Below, in pieces: positions 34,245 through 41,894 of a DNA stretch of 64,000 nt. Numbering within the stretch: the first letter of the stretch is position 1; every line of letters starts with the position of its first letter. Position numbers and translations under genes: made by a program. The stretch is from JBKBKC01 sp046294265. GTDB taxonomy: Bacteria > Pseudomonadota > Alphaproteobacteria > Rhodobacterales > Rhodobacteraceae. The notes beneath the pieces are model-generated. The model was not told where the DNA came from, made no database searches, and saw only the letters and a program-made list of their open reading frames with translations. The stretch is taken from assembly GCA_046294265.1 (NCBI GenBank), contig JBKBKC010000010.1:102874-166873 (forward strand). Direction: 5' to 3'.

Positions 34245-35263
34245 CCGGGGCGGATGCCGTTCATCTCGCAGGCCTGCGCCAGCGGTGCCAGCCAGCCAAG
34301 CCTACGGGTCAGCCGCCCCGTGGGATTCACGATATGGGGCCCCATGCGCGCAGCCTCGGTCGCGAGCACGGTGGCCTGATCAGGGTCGAGGCCCTTGACA
34401 TAGACGCTGCCTGCGATGCCTGCGCAGCCAAGTGACTGCGCACGTTCGGAAAAGATCAGGTAGGGCGCGATCAGGATGGTGCCGGGGCGGGCTTGTTCCA
34501 CGATCCGTTCCTCCAGATCGTGCAGCCCGAATTCCACCCGCATCGGTTGATAGAAATAGATCACATCATAACCGCCGTAGCCGTCAAAGTTCAGCCCGTC
34601 GCCTTCGGTGACCGTGCAGCGGCGGCTGCGCATGGTGGCGATGGTCCGGCGCCCGATCTCGGCATAGCCCGCGTCGTATTCCAGCCCGTCAGCCGACTGG
34701 AACACCTCTGAGGCCAGCACCACCTTGAGGCCGCCACCGCAGCCCACGTCGATGAACCGGAACGGCCCCTGCCGTTTCTGCGCAAGAAGGACGCGCAGCG
34801 CCAGATGCGCATTCGCCAGAAACCGCGCGGCATCCAGCGGCAGGTCGGGAAAGAGGCCCATGCCCTCGGCGTGATCCGTCTGGGGGCGCGAACTGACCGC
34901 AAAATGCAGCGTGGTAAAGGCACTCGACAGCATCAGACCCTGCACCGACAGGGGGTCAAGCGGATCTGGCGGCGGCGGCATCAGCGGCCAGACCTGCCCC
35001 GCCGCGCAAAGCTCTGCCGCTTGTTGCACCCGCGGCCAGGCGCGCAGCCGGCCAGCCAGTGCTGTCGCATCCGTGTGGCGCAAGTGGGGCAAGTGGCCCT
35101 GCGCCGGCGCCATCAGGTCACGCAGATCGGCCAGCAGGTCTGCCACCGGGCTGCGCTCAGATGTGGGGCGCAACAACTGGGTGGCAATGGCATCTGCGAT
35201 GGGGGCGGCGCGGCGTTCGATGGCCGTTGCGTCGTCGTAGCGTTTGCGGTGGGGGGTCAGCAT
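34211..35263 (-). CDS. Unrecognised SAM-methyltransferase-fold protein
   Basis: A 350-residue protein. The C-terminal half contains a class I methyltransferase nucleotide motif (FRFIDVGCGGGLKVVLASE), a motif II-like GLEYDAGYAEIGRRTIATM and a motif-IV-like YGGYDVIYFYQPM. The N-terminal 150 residues are helical and unfamiliar. The substrate is unknown. Start chosen at 35263 (GGAA upstream); ATG at 35281 is possible. It follows the ccrM terminator and so is probably transcribed alone. Confidence 0.72.
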   Translation of the reverse strand: MLTPHRKRYDDATAIERRAAPIADAIATQLLRPTSERSPVADLLADLRDLMAPAQGHLPHLRHTDATALAGRLRAWPRVQQAAELCAAGQVWPLMPPPPDPLDPLSVQGLMLSSAFTTLHFAVSSRPQTDHAEGMGLFPDLPLDAARFLANAHLALRVLLAQKRQGPFRFIDVGCGGGLKVVLASEVFQSADGLEYDAGYAEIGRRTIATMRSRRCTVTEGDGLNFDGYGGYDVIYFYQPMRVEFGLHDLEERIVEQARPGTILIAPYLIFSERAQSLGCAGIAGSVYVKGLDPDQATVLATEAARMGPHIVNPTGRLTRRLGWLAPLAQACEMNGIRPGYRGGGLSALL

Positions 35264-35319
35264 GGTTTTTCCGGGTTCCATGGCGGGACGGTAGCACGTG
35301 CCAAACGGGCCCGCCGCAG

Positions 35320-35351
35320 AAAAAAACCCCGCCATGCTAAGGGCATGGCGG
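35320..35351 (-). terminator. Rho-independent terminator of ccrM
   Basis: On the minus strand CCGCCATGC and GCATGGCGG form a perfect 9-base-pair stem around CCTTA and are followed by GG and seven T residues. It lies 57 bases after the ccrM stop. Confidence 0.93.
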
Positions 35352-35407
35352 AGCAGGTGCACCGCGGGCGGACCACGGCGCAGGCAAACCGGTGGGGTGG
35401 ATGTGGA

Positions 35408-36529
35408 TCAGTTCGGGCGCTTGCCCTCGGCCTCCATCTCGGCGCGGATCTGCTGGCGCAGAATGTCGATGGGGATCAACTGACCATCGCGGCGGAAATG
35501 CCAATAGGTCCAGCCGTTGCAGGAGGGGGCCTGTTCCAGATGCGCGCCGACCTGATGGATTGACCCGGTGATGCCGTCCGCCGCCAGCGTGCCATCCGCG
35601 CGCACCCGGGCCGTGCGCTCTTTGCGCGGACCGACCAGCACCTCGCCCGGCCGCAGCATCCCGCGTTCAACCACCTGCCCGAAGGGAACGCGGGGTTCGG
35701 CCCGCTTCGATCCCGTCACCTCGATGGCCGAGGCGTCATAGGCCCGCACACGCGCCAACCGCTCGGCGGCCAGCGTGCGATAGCCCTCTTCCCGCTCGAT
35801 CCCGATGTAGCTGCGCCCCAGCATCCGCGCCACCGCCCCGGTGGTGCCGGTGCCGAAGAACGGGTCGAGCACAACGTCGCCGGGGTTGGTGGTGCCCAGG
35901 ATCACGCGGTGCAAGAGGCTCTCGGGCTTTTGCGTCGGATGCGCCTTGTCGCCGCCCGCGTCCTTCAGCCGCTCATGCCCTGTGCAGAGCGGCAGCACCC
36001 AGTCCGACCGCATCTGCACGCCCTCGTTCAGCGCCTTCAACGCCTCGTAATTGAACGTGTATTTCGCGCCCTCGTCGCGGCTGGCCCAGATCAGCGTCTC
36101 ATGCGCGTTGGTCAGCCGCTTGCCGCGGAAATTGGGCATCGGGTTCGCCTTGCGCCAGACCACATCGTTGAGGAGCCAGAAACCCGCGTCCTGCATCGCG
36201 GCGCCCACGCGGAAGATGTTGTGATAGCTCCCGATCACCCAGATCGCGCCGTTGGGTTTCAAGAGGCGTTTGGCCTCGGACAGCCAGGCCCGCGTAAAGC
36301 GGTCATAGGCGGCGAAGCTGGCGAACTGGTCCCAATGGTCATCGACCGCATCGACAAGGCTGTTGTCGGGGCGATGCAGGTCGCCCTTGAGTTGCAGGTT
36401 GTAGGGCGGGTCGGCGAAGATCAGGTCGATGGATCCCGCAGGCAGGCCCTGCATCACCTCGATGCAATCCCCGGCAAGGATGCTGTCCAGGGGCAGCCGC
36501 GCTGCCTCTGCCTTTGTCTTGGTCGCCAT
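35408..36529 (-). CDS. ccrM: CcrM-type adenine-N6 DNA methyltransferase (GANTC)
   Basis: A 373-residue orphan methylase. The catalytic motif DPPYNL is at residues 40-45 and SAM motif DPFFGTGTTG is in the second half, the beta-class order. The C-terminal 80 residues (RADGTLAADGITGSIHQVGA..., SCNGWTYWHF) match the CcrM-specific recognition domain. CcrM methylates GANTC after replication and couples methylation to the alphaproteobacterial cell cycle. The ATG at 36529 gives MATKTKAEAA. Three GANTC sites sit 53-91 bases upstream, suggesting autoregulation. Confidence 0.95.
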   Translation of the reverse strand: MATKTKAEAARLPLDSILAGDCIEVMQGLPAGSIDLIFADPPYNLQLKGDLHRPDNSLVDAVDDHWDQFASFAAYDRFTRAWLSEAKRLLKPNGAIWVIGSYHNIFRVGAAMQDAGFWLLNDVVWRKANPMPNFRGKRLTNAHETLIWASRDEGAKYTFNYEALKALNEGVQMRSDWVLPLCTGHERLKDAGGDKAHPTQKPESLLHRVILGTTNPGDVVLDPFFGTGTTGAVARMLGRSYIGIEREEGYRTLAAERLARVRAYDASAIEVTGSKRAEPRVPFGQVVERGMLRPGEVLVGPRKERTARVRADGTLAADGITGSIHQVGAHLEQAPSCNGWTYWHFRRDGQLIPIDILRQQIRAEMEAEGKRPN

Positions 36530-36581
36530 TCTCTGCCTCTGTCCCATGGGCGATTTTTCCACCCGTTGTTCCCCAGAGCAT

Positions 36582-36620
36582 GAGTCAAACGCGATTCGCC
36601 GTCAAATTCTTTATTGAATC
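36582..36620 (-). promoter_or_regulatory. Cluster of three GANTC sites upstream of ccrM
   Basis: GAGTC at 36582-36586, GATTC at 36593-36597 and GAATC at 36616-36620 lie within 39 bases in the ccrM-rnhB gap. In Caulobacter, methylation of GANTC sites in the ccrM leader controls its own expression; the clustering here suggests the same loop. Confidence 0.6.
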
Positions 36621-37254
36621 AGGGGGTTACAGATTTATCTTGATACAAGGTATTGTGCACCGGCGCGAAGGACCGCCTATGGTGAGGGGTCACCCCAAGA
36701 TTTTGCAGCGCCGACAGATGCGCCCGTGTCGGGTAACCGGCGTTCTTTTCCCAGCCGTAGCCGGGGTGCTGTTGCGCCAGAACCACCATGATGCGGTCAC
36801 GTGTGACCTTGGCGACAACAGACGCCGCGGCGATGGACAGGCAACGCGCGTCGCCCTTCACGATGGCCTCGGCCCGGCAGGGCATTCCACGCGGGATCAG
36901 GTTGCCGTCGATCAGTGCTGCATCCGCCTGCGGCAGGCCCTGAACGGCGCGGACCATGGCGAGGTGGCTGGCGCGCAGGATGTTCATGTCGTCGATCTCG
37001 GCCACCGATGCCTGCCCGACCGATACCTCGGCAAGGGTTGTCAGCGCGTTAAAGAGGCGTTCCCGTGCGGCGGCGGACAGCACCTTGGAATCGGCCAGAC
37101 CGGGGGGGATGCTTGCCGGGTTCAGGCGGACGGCGGCGGCCACGACCGGCCCCGCCAACGGCCCGCGCCCGGCCTCGTCAACCCCCACGACACAGGCCGC
37201 ACCCCGGGCAAGGGCTGCGGCCTCATGGGCGAAATCCGGGGCAGGGCGGGGCAT
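36619..37254 (-). CDS. rnhB: RnhB, ribonuclease HII
   Basis: A 211-residue endonuclease that removes ribonucleotides from DNA and RNA-DNA hybrids. VVGVDEAGRGPLAGPVVAAAV holds the first catalytic Asp-Glu pair; LIDGNLIPRG and ASVVAKVTRDRIM the others; HPGYGWEKNAGYPTRAHLSAL is the conserved C-terminal block. ATG at 37254 is chosen from family length; the longer open frame upstream is not supported. Located immediately upstream of ccrM, a common alphaproteobacterial pair. Confidence 0.95.
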   Translation of the reverse strand: MPRPAPDFAHEAAALARGAACVVGVDEAGRGPLAGPVVAAAVRLNPASIPPGLADSKVLSAAARERLFNALTTLAEVSVGQASVAEIDDMNILRASHLAMVRAVQGLPQADAALIDGNLIPRGMPCRAEAIVKGDARCLSIAAASVVAKVTRDRIMVVLAQQHPGYGWEKNAGYPTRAHLSALQNLGVTPHHRRSFAPVHNTLYQDKSVTP

Positions 37255-37277
37255 GACCCTGCCTATCGCGGCAGGCG

Positions 37278-37318
37278 GAAAAGACAAGAGGGGCGAGCGG
37301 CTGGGGACCGCCCGCCCC
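37278..37318 (-). terminator. Probable terminator downstream of the 37361-37948 gene
   Basis: On the minus strand an 11-position GC stem (one A-C mismatch) with a 7-base loop is followed by TCTTGTCTTTT. It separates the small exported-protein gene from rnhB. A second perfect 8-bp hairpin, TGCCGCCG/CGGCGGCA, lies at 37330-37353. Confidence 0.7.
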
Positions 37319-37360
37319 CGTCGTTCCGATGCCGCCGCTGGGGAACGGCGGCACCGGAAT

Positions 37361-37948
37361 TCAGTAGCGATCGCTTCCGTTGCGGTGCTCGCGACGGGGC
37401 TCCACATGGTGGGGTTGGGGACGCCCTTGCCGCTCCAGCCGGAAGCCGACATCGGTCAGGCAGGCCTGGGGATAGACGGCAACCTGGCGACCCTGGATGC
37501 GCACCTGCTGTTCGCATCCGCGCGGCAGGCGACCGTTGATGCCCGACCGGCGCAGGCAGGGTTCGGAATAGACCACATGCGGGCGGCCACGCTGGCCGGG
37601 AAACTCTATGGCGCATTGCGCGGGCAGGACCTGGCCGCGATCGCGGTCCCAGCCCTGGCCGGGTCTTCCATAGCCCGGCTTGCCGTGCCCGGGGTAGCTG
37701 TGGCCCCAGCCATGCGCCGGTTCGACCGGCACCGGCTCCGAGCGCTTCTTGTTGTTGTCGATGGTCTTGGCGATGATCGCGACGGCGGCGATGGCGGCAA
37801 GCGCGCGGGCCAGATCGCGGCCGTCATCGGCGCGGGCCGGGGCGGCGGCGACGGTCATCAGGGCAAGCGCGGCGGCGGCTCCGGCGAGGGTTGCGACAAA
37901 GCGGCGGCGGGCGGCGGCGGAAAGGATGCGGGGGGTGGCGAGGTGCAT
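37361..37948 (-). CDS. Exported hypothetical protein
   Basis: A 195-residue protein with an Arg-rich N-terminus and a signal peptide (hydrophobic about 17-35, cleavage near APARA, residue 40). After a second hydrophobic Ala-rich stretch comes a Gly/His/Pro/Tyr-rich low-complexity region (residues 78-105) and a C-terminal part with four Cys (AQCAIEF, SEPCLRRSG, RGCEQQ, QACLTDVG), probably two disulfides. I do not recognise a named family, though similar proteins are common in Rhodobacteraceae. Single gene with its own terminator, divergent from 38131. Confidence 0.75.
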   Translation of the reverse strand: MHLATPRILSAAARRRFVATLAGAAAALALMTVAAAPARADDGRDLARALAAIAAVAIIAKTIDNNKKRSEPVPVEPAHGWGHSYPGHGKPGYGRPGQGWDRDRGQVLPAQCAIEFPGQRGRPHVVYSEPCLRRSGINGRLPRGCEQQVRIQGRQVAVYPQACLTDVGFRLERQGRPQPHHVEPRREHRNGSDRY

Positions 37949-38130
37949 GGCGGTGATCCTGCGGTGGGGCAGCGGGGACTGCGGTGGTTGTGCCTCAAGG
38001 CTGGCCGCACCTGGCCCCGCCGCGCAATATCGGCCCCCGGTTATCGCTTAGCAGACCGCGAAACCCGTGCGGATATTGTATATCGCAGTTCTCGCGCGCA
38101 GATTGGCCATTGCCCGCCCAACCAGGAGCA

Positions 38131-38427
38131 ATGGCCGTGACCCTTCGCCTTTCCCCCCTTGTCCTGAGCCTTGCCTTCGTGTTTGCCTCGCCGGCGGGGG
38201 CCGCCTGCTATGCCGATTACAAGGCCAAGCAGGACAATCCCCTGCGCCTGCATTACGGCGTGATCGAGGTGCCCGAGAGCGCCTGTTCGCCCGGCGCTGC
38301 CCAGTCCGTCGTGGCCCAGAGGCTGCGTGCGGCGGGGTGGACGCTGACGAACATCATGTCCGTGTTCGGGCCCGAGGGGTTGGACAAAAGGAAGGCCGAT
38401 GCAGGAGAACACTTCCTCCGCTACTGA
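38131..38427 (+). CDS. Small exported hypothetical protein
   Basis: A 98-residue product with a clear signal peptide (cleavage after AGA near residue 24) and a mature part with two Cys (CYADYKAK and SACSPGAA). ATG at 38131 follows AGGAG by 4 bases. It overlaps the following membrane winged-helix gene by 29 bases, so the two are translated from one mRNA. Function not recognised. The mature segment LRAAGWTLTNIMSVFGPEGL would suit a small folded periplasmic domain. Confidence 0.8.
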   Translation: MAVTLRLSPLVLSLAFVFASPAGAACYADYKAKQDNPLRLHYGVIEVPESACSPGAAQSVVAQRLRAAGWTLTNIMSVFGPEGLDKRKADAGEHFLRY

Positions 38428-39103
38428 CACGCTGAAAGCGGGCAACAGGATCGTTGCCTGGGGGATCGCGGGGATCGTGGCCATCCTGCTGGGGGCCACG
38501 ATCCTGTTGTTCATGAACCTGCCCGATGCCAATGCGTTCAACGCGCGGGTGGAGCGGATTTTCGTGGAGAATGACGACCTGCGCGCGGGCGCCGAGATCA
38601 AGCTGCTGGAAATACTGGCACAATCGGGAACGGCCTTTTCCGAGGTTCTGGCCAGCTACCGTGTCATCATCTTTGTGCTGCTGGTGTTTTCCACCGCGTT
38701 GCTGCTGGCGGCGCTGGTGTTTCTGGTCACGATCATCGCGCTGAACCGCCGCGTCTCGGCGATCCAGCGGTCGGGGATCCAGGTGGCGAGCCTGCTGATA
38801 AGCCGCGAGGCGCGGGCGGTCTATATCAACGACATGGAGTTCCAGCTGACCGAGGCAGCACTTGAAACGCTGTCGGTGCTGGCCGAGGCGCGGATGGATG
38901 ACGACGTGCTGACGGGGGCGCAGATCGAGGCGATGATCTCGGGCCGCAACGCCGCAGACTGCGACGAGGCGGCAGGGGCCACGCGGGTGAAGCGGCTGCG
39001 CGATACGCTGGGCAACCAGATGGTGACCGAGCTGTTGGTCAAGACCATCGCGCGGCGGGGCTATGTGCTGGCGGTGGATCGGGGCGTCATCAAGATGCTT
39101 TAG
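38399..39103 (+). CDS. Membrane-anchored protein with C-terminal OmpR-like winged helix
   Basis: A 234-residue protein. Two transmembrane helices (about 19-40 and 87-113) bracket a periplasmic loop; the C-terminal 95 residues read as a PhoB/OmpR-type winged helix: NDMEFQLTEAALETLSVL, a LTGAQIEAMI segment, RVKRLRDTLGNQ and VKTIARRGYVLAVD corresponding to the strand-helix-wing pattern. It would place a DNA-binding-like domain on the cytoplasmic face of the membrane, in the opposite order to ToxR/CadC. Whether it binds DNA is not known. The gene overlaps the small exported-protein gene. Confidence 0.75.
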   Translation: MQENTSSATDTLKAGNRIVAWGIAGIVAILLGATILLFMNLPDANAFNARVERIFVENDDLRAGAEIKLLEILAQSGTAFSEVLASYRVIIFVLLVFSTALLLAALVFLVTIIALNRRVSAIQRSGIQVASLLISREARAVYINDMEFQLTEAALETLSVLAEARMDDDVLTGAQIEAMISGRNAADCDEAAGATRVKRLRDTLGNQMVTELLVKTIARRGYVLAVDRGVIKML

Positions 39104-39188
39104 CGCGGGGCGTTTATCCGACTGTTTTTACTGGAATTTCAGGGCTGGTATCCGTCCCGCGCGCGTCGGTTCCGCGTCGGTTTTCCGT

Positions 39189-39204
39189 CCCGACACGTGT
39201 CGGG
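39189..39204. promoter_or_regulatory. Perfect 16-base palindrome upstream of nspC
   Basis: CCCGACACGTGTCGGG reads identically on both strands. It lies 86 bases after the winged-helix gene and about 107 bases upstream of a candidate nspC -35 box. It may be an operator or a weak terminator; there is no T tract. Confidence 0.45.
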
Positions 39205-39310
39205 CGTTTGCTGCGTTAACCTGCAGCGGAGACTGCGGAGCACACGCGCGCCCCGCCGCGCGAATCACTGTGCGTTGTCACACGGCTGTTGCCTCGGGGG
39301 GCCAAACACC

Positions 39311-39339
39311 TTGCACCCGGGGGGGCGTGGTTTTATATC
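39311..39339 (+). promoter_or_regulatory. Candidate nspC promoter
   Basis: TTGCAC (39311-39316) and TATATC (39334-39339) are spaced by 17 bases. Transcription would begin near 39346, 28 bases before the nspC GTG. The -35 match is only moderate. The rest of the 39104-39373 gap holds the 16-base palindrome and nothing else recognisable. Confidence 0.4.
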
Positions 39340-39373
39340 CCCCGTTTCCTTTGGCCGCTTCGGGGGGACGCCC

Positions 39374-40468
39374 GTGATCCAGACGCCCTATTACCTGATC
39401 GACCGCGAAAAGCTGGCGCGCAATATGGCCGTGATGGACGCGCTGCGCGCGGCGTCGGGGGCAAAGACGCTGCTCGCGCTGAAATGCTTTGCCACCTGGC
39501 CGGTGTTCGACCAGATGCGCGCGCACATGGACGGCTCCACCAGTTCCAGCCTTTACGAGCTGCGCCTGGGCCGCGAGAAGTTCGGCGGCGAGACGCATGG
39601 CTATTCGGTGGCCTGGGGCGAGGACGAGATCGACGAGGCGACGCGCTATGCCGACAAGATCATCTTCAACTCGGTGGGCCAGCTGGAGCGGTTCGACAAC
39701 CAGACGGCGCATGTGGCGCGGGGACTGCGGCTGAACCCGCGGTTTTCCACCAGCGGGTTTGACCTTGCCGACCCGGCGCGGCCGTTCAGCCGCTTGGGCG
39801 AGTGGGATGTGGCGAAACTTCTGGCGGTGGGTGACCGGATCAGCGGCGTGATGATCCACTACAACTGCGAGAACGCCGATTTCGACCTGTTCGACGCGCA
39901 GCTTGGCCGGATCGAGACGGAGTTCGCGCCGCTGTTGTCGCGGCTCGACTGGGTATCACTGGGCGGCGGCATCCATTTCACCGGGCCGGACTATCCGCTG
40001 GACCGGTTGGCCGCGCGGTTGCGGGCGTTTTCGGAGCGGTTCGGCGTGCAGGTGTATCTTGAGCCGGGCGAGGCCGCGATCACCGGGGCGGCGAGCCTGG
40101 AGGTGACGGTGCTGGATGTGCTGAACAACGGCAAGGATCTGGCGGTGGTGGATTCGAGCGTCGAGGCCCATATGCTCGACCTGCTGATCTATCGCCAATC
40201 CGCACGGATGGAGGTGGAAGGCGATCACCGCTGGATGATCTGCGGGAAGTCCTGCCTTGCAGGTGACATTTTCGGCGAGTTCGGGTTTCCCGCGCCGTTG
40301 CAGGTCGGCGACCGGCTGTCCATCGCGGATGCGGCGGGCTACACGATGGTCAAGAAGAACTGGTTCAACGGAGTGAAGATGCCGGGCATCGTCATCCGAG
40401 AGGCTGACGGGTCGATGACCGTGGCGCGTGAGTTCGGCTATGCCGATTTCGTGGGGAACCTCGGCTGA
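39374..40468 (+). CDS. nspC: NspC, carboxynorspermidine/carboxyspermidine decarboxylase
   Basis: A 364-residue PLP enzyme of the alanine-racemase fold. IQTPYYLIDREKLARNM is the standard start, KTLLALKCFATW carries the PLP lysine, and DGSTSSSLYELRLGREKF plus YNCENADFD and SLGGGIHFT are family blocks. It decarboxylates carboxy(nor)spermidine to (nor)spermidine. It starts with GTG at 39374, the only codon giving the right N-terminus. The partner dehydrogenase follows 35 bases later, so the window has the aspartate-semialdehyde-dependent polyamine route. Confidence 0.93.
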   Translation: MIQTPYYLIDREKLARNMAVMDALRAASGAKTLLALKCFATWPVFDQMRAHMDGSTSSSLYELRLGREKFGGETHGYSVAWGEDEIDEATRYADKIIFNSVGQLERFDNQTAHVARGLRLNPRFSTSGFDLADPARPFSRLGEWDVAKLLAVGDRISGVMIHYNCENADFDLFDAQLGRIETEFAPLLSRLDWVSLGGGIHFTGPDYPLDRLAARLRAFSERFGVQVYLEPGEAAITGAASLEVTVLDVLNNGKDLAVVDSSVEAHMLDLLIYRQSARMEVEGDHRWMICGKSCLAGDIFGEFGFPAPLQVGDRLSIADAAGYTMVKKNWFNGVKMPGIVIREADGSMTVAREFGYADFVGNLG

Positions 40469-40503
40469 GGCCCCGTCCCATTCCCTGACTGTTGGAGGTG
40501 CGG

Positions 40504-41739
40504 ATGAAACGCAACGTGCTGATCGTGGGCGCAGGTGGCGTGGCGCAGGTGGTGGCGCACAAATGCGCGCAATGGAACGATGAGCTGGGCGAGCTGCACA
40601 TCGCCAGCCGCACCCGCGCCAAGGCCGAGGCGATCATCGCCTCGGTGCATGAGAAGGGCGCGATGAAGAGCCCTGGCGTGTTCGAGGCCTATGCGCTGGA
40701 CGCGATGGACAGCGCGGCGGTGGCGGCGCTGATCCGGGCCACGGGGGCGGGGATCGTCATCAACGTGGGCTCAGCCTTCGTCAACATGACGGTGATGGCG
40801 GCCTGCATCGAGACGGGGGCGGCCTATATGGACACGGCCATTCACGAGGATCCGGGCAAGATCTGCGAGACGCCGCCCTGGTATGGCAATTACGAATGGA
40901 CCAGGCGCGAGGCCTGCGCGGCCGCCGGGGTAACGGCGATCCTGGGCGTGGGGTTCGACCCCGGCGTGGTGAACGCCTGGGCCCGGCTGGCCGAGGATGA
41001 ACACCTGGACCGGATCGAGAGCATCGACATCGTGGACATCAATGCGGGCAGCCACGGCCGGTATTTCGCGACCAACTTTGACCCCGAGATCAATTTCCGC
41101 GAATTCACCGGCACGGTTTACAGCTGGCAGGGCGGGGCCTGGCAGGAAAACCGGATGTTCGAGGTGGGCAAGGTCTGGGACATGCCGGAGGTGGGCGCGC
41201 AGAAGGCCTATCTGACCGGGCATGACGAGGTGCATTCGCTGTCGGCGCGCTATCCGCAGGCGGATGTGCGGTTCTGGATGGGGTTCGGCGAGCATTACAT
41301 CAACGTGTTCACGGTGCTGAAGAACCTGGGCCTGCTGTCGGAGGTGCCGGTGCGCACGGCCGAGGGGCTGGAGGTGGTGCCGTTGAAGGTGGTGAAGGCG
41401 GTGCTGCCCGATCCGGCGTCGCTGGCGCCCGATTACACCGGCAAGACCTGCATCGCGACAATCGCGCGGGGCATGAAGGGTGGCGATCCGGTGGAGGTGA
41501 CGATCTACAACGTGGCCGACCACCGCGAGGCCTATCTGGAGGTGGGATCGCAAGGCATCTCCTATACGGCGGGCGTGCCGCCGGTCGCGGCGGCGGTGCT
41601 GATCGCGCGCGGCGACTGGGACGTGGGGCGCATGGTGAATGTGGAGGAGCTGGACCCGCGGCCGTTCCTGACGCTTTTGGGGCAGATGGGCCTGCCGACC
41701 CGCATCCGCGATGCGGCGGGCGACCGACCGTTTGCCTGA
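40504..41739 (+). CDS. Carboxynorspermidine/carboxyspermidine dehydrogenase (saccharopine dehydrogenase family)
   Basis: A 411-residue NADPH-dependent enzyme. KRNVLIVGAGGVAQVVAHKCAQ is the Rossmann dinucleotide motif, and GVGFDPGVVNAWARLA with INAGSHGRYFATNFDPEINFREF are characteristic of carboxynorspermidine dehydrogenase rather than lysine-pathway saccharopine dehydrogenase. It condenses a diamine with aspartate semialdehyde to give the substrate of NspC. A perfect GGAGGTG lies 3 bases before the ATG. Operon with nspC. Confidence 0.92.
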   Translation: MKRNVLIVGAGGVAQVVAHKCAQWNDELGELHIASRTRAKAEAIIASVHEKGAMKSPGVFEAYALDAMDSAAVAALIRATGAGIVINVGSAFVNMTVMAACIETGAAYMDTAIHEDPGKICETPPWYGNYEWTRREACAAAGVTAILGVGFDPGVVNAWARLAEDEHLDRIESIDIVDINAGSHGRYFATNFDPEINFREFTGTVYSWQGGAWQENRMFEVGKVWDMPEVGAQKAYLTGHDEVHSLSARYPQADVRFWMGFGEHYINVFTVLKNLGLLSEVPVRTAEGLEVVPLKVVKAVLPDPASLAPDYTGKTCIATIARGMKGGDPVEVTIYNVADHREAYLEVGSQGISYTAGVPPVAAAVLIARGDWDVGRMVNVEELDPRPFLTLLGQMGLPTRIRDAAGDRPFA

Positions 41740-41744
41740 GCGGC

Positions 41745-41826
41745 GAGGGGGGCTTCGCGCCCATTGACCGAGTGCAGAGGGGGGCTTCGCGCCCATTGAC
41801 CGAGTGCAGAGGGGGGCTTCGCGCCC
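41745..41826. repeat. Tandem 32-base direct repeat (2.6 copies)
   Basis: Two identical 32-base units (41745-41776 and 41777-41808) beginning GAGGGGGGCTTCGCGCCC and ending ATTGACCGAGTGCA are followed by an 18-base third copy that merges into the hairpin element. It starts 6 bases after the dehydrogenase stop. It looks like duplication of the left part of the element. Confidence 0.85.
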
Positions 41827-41877
41827 CCCGGGCCTTGCGGCCCGCCCCCCGCGGGATATTTATGCCAAGATGAAAAT
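41809..41877. repeat. GC-hairpin/GGATATTT intergenic element, copy 3
   Basis: GGGGGG-CTTCGCG-CCCCCC and GGGCC-TTGC-GGCCC hairpins are followed by CGCGGGATATTTATGCCAAG and a short A run. It is upstream of msrA, may end the polyamine operon transcript, and leaves only 17 bases before the msrA ATG. Confidence 0.75.
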
Positions 41878-41894
41878 CGCAAGCGGAGGCGGGC

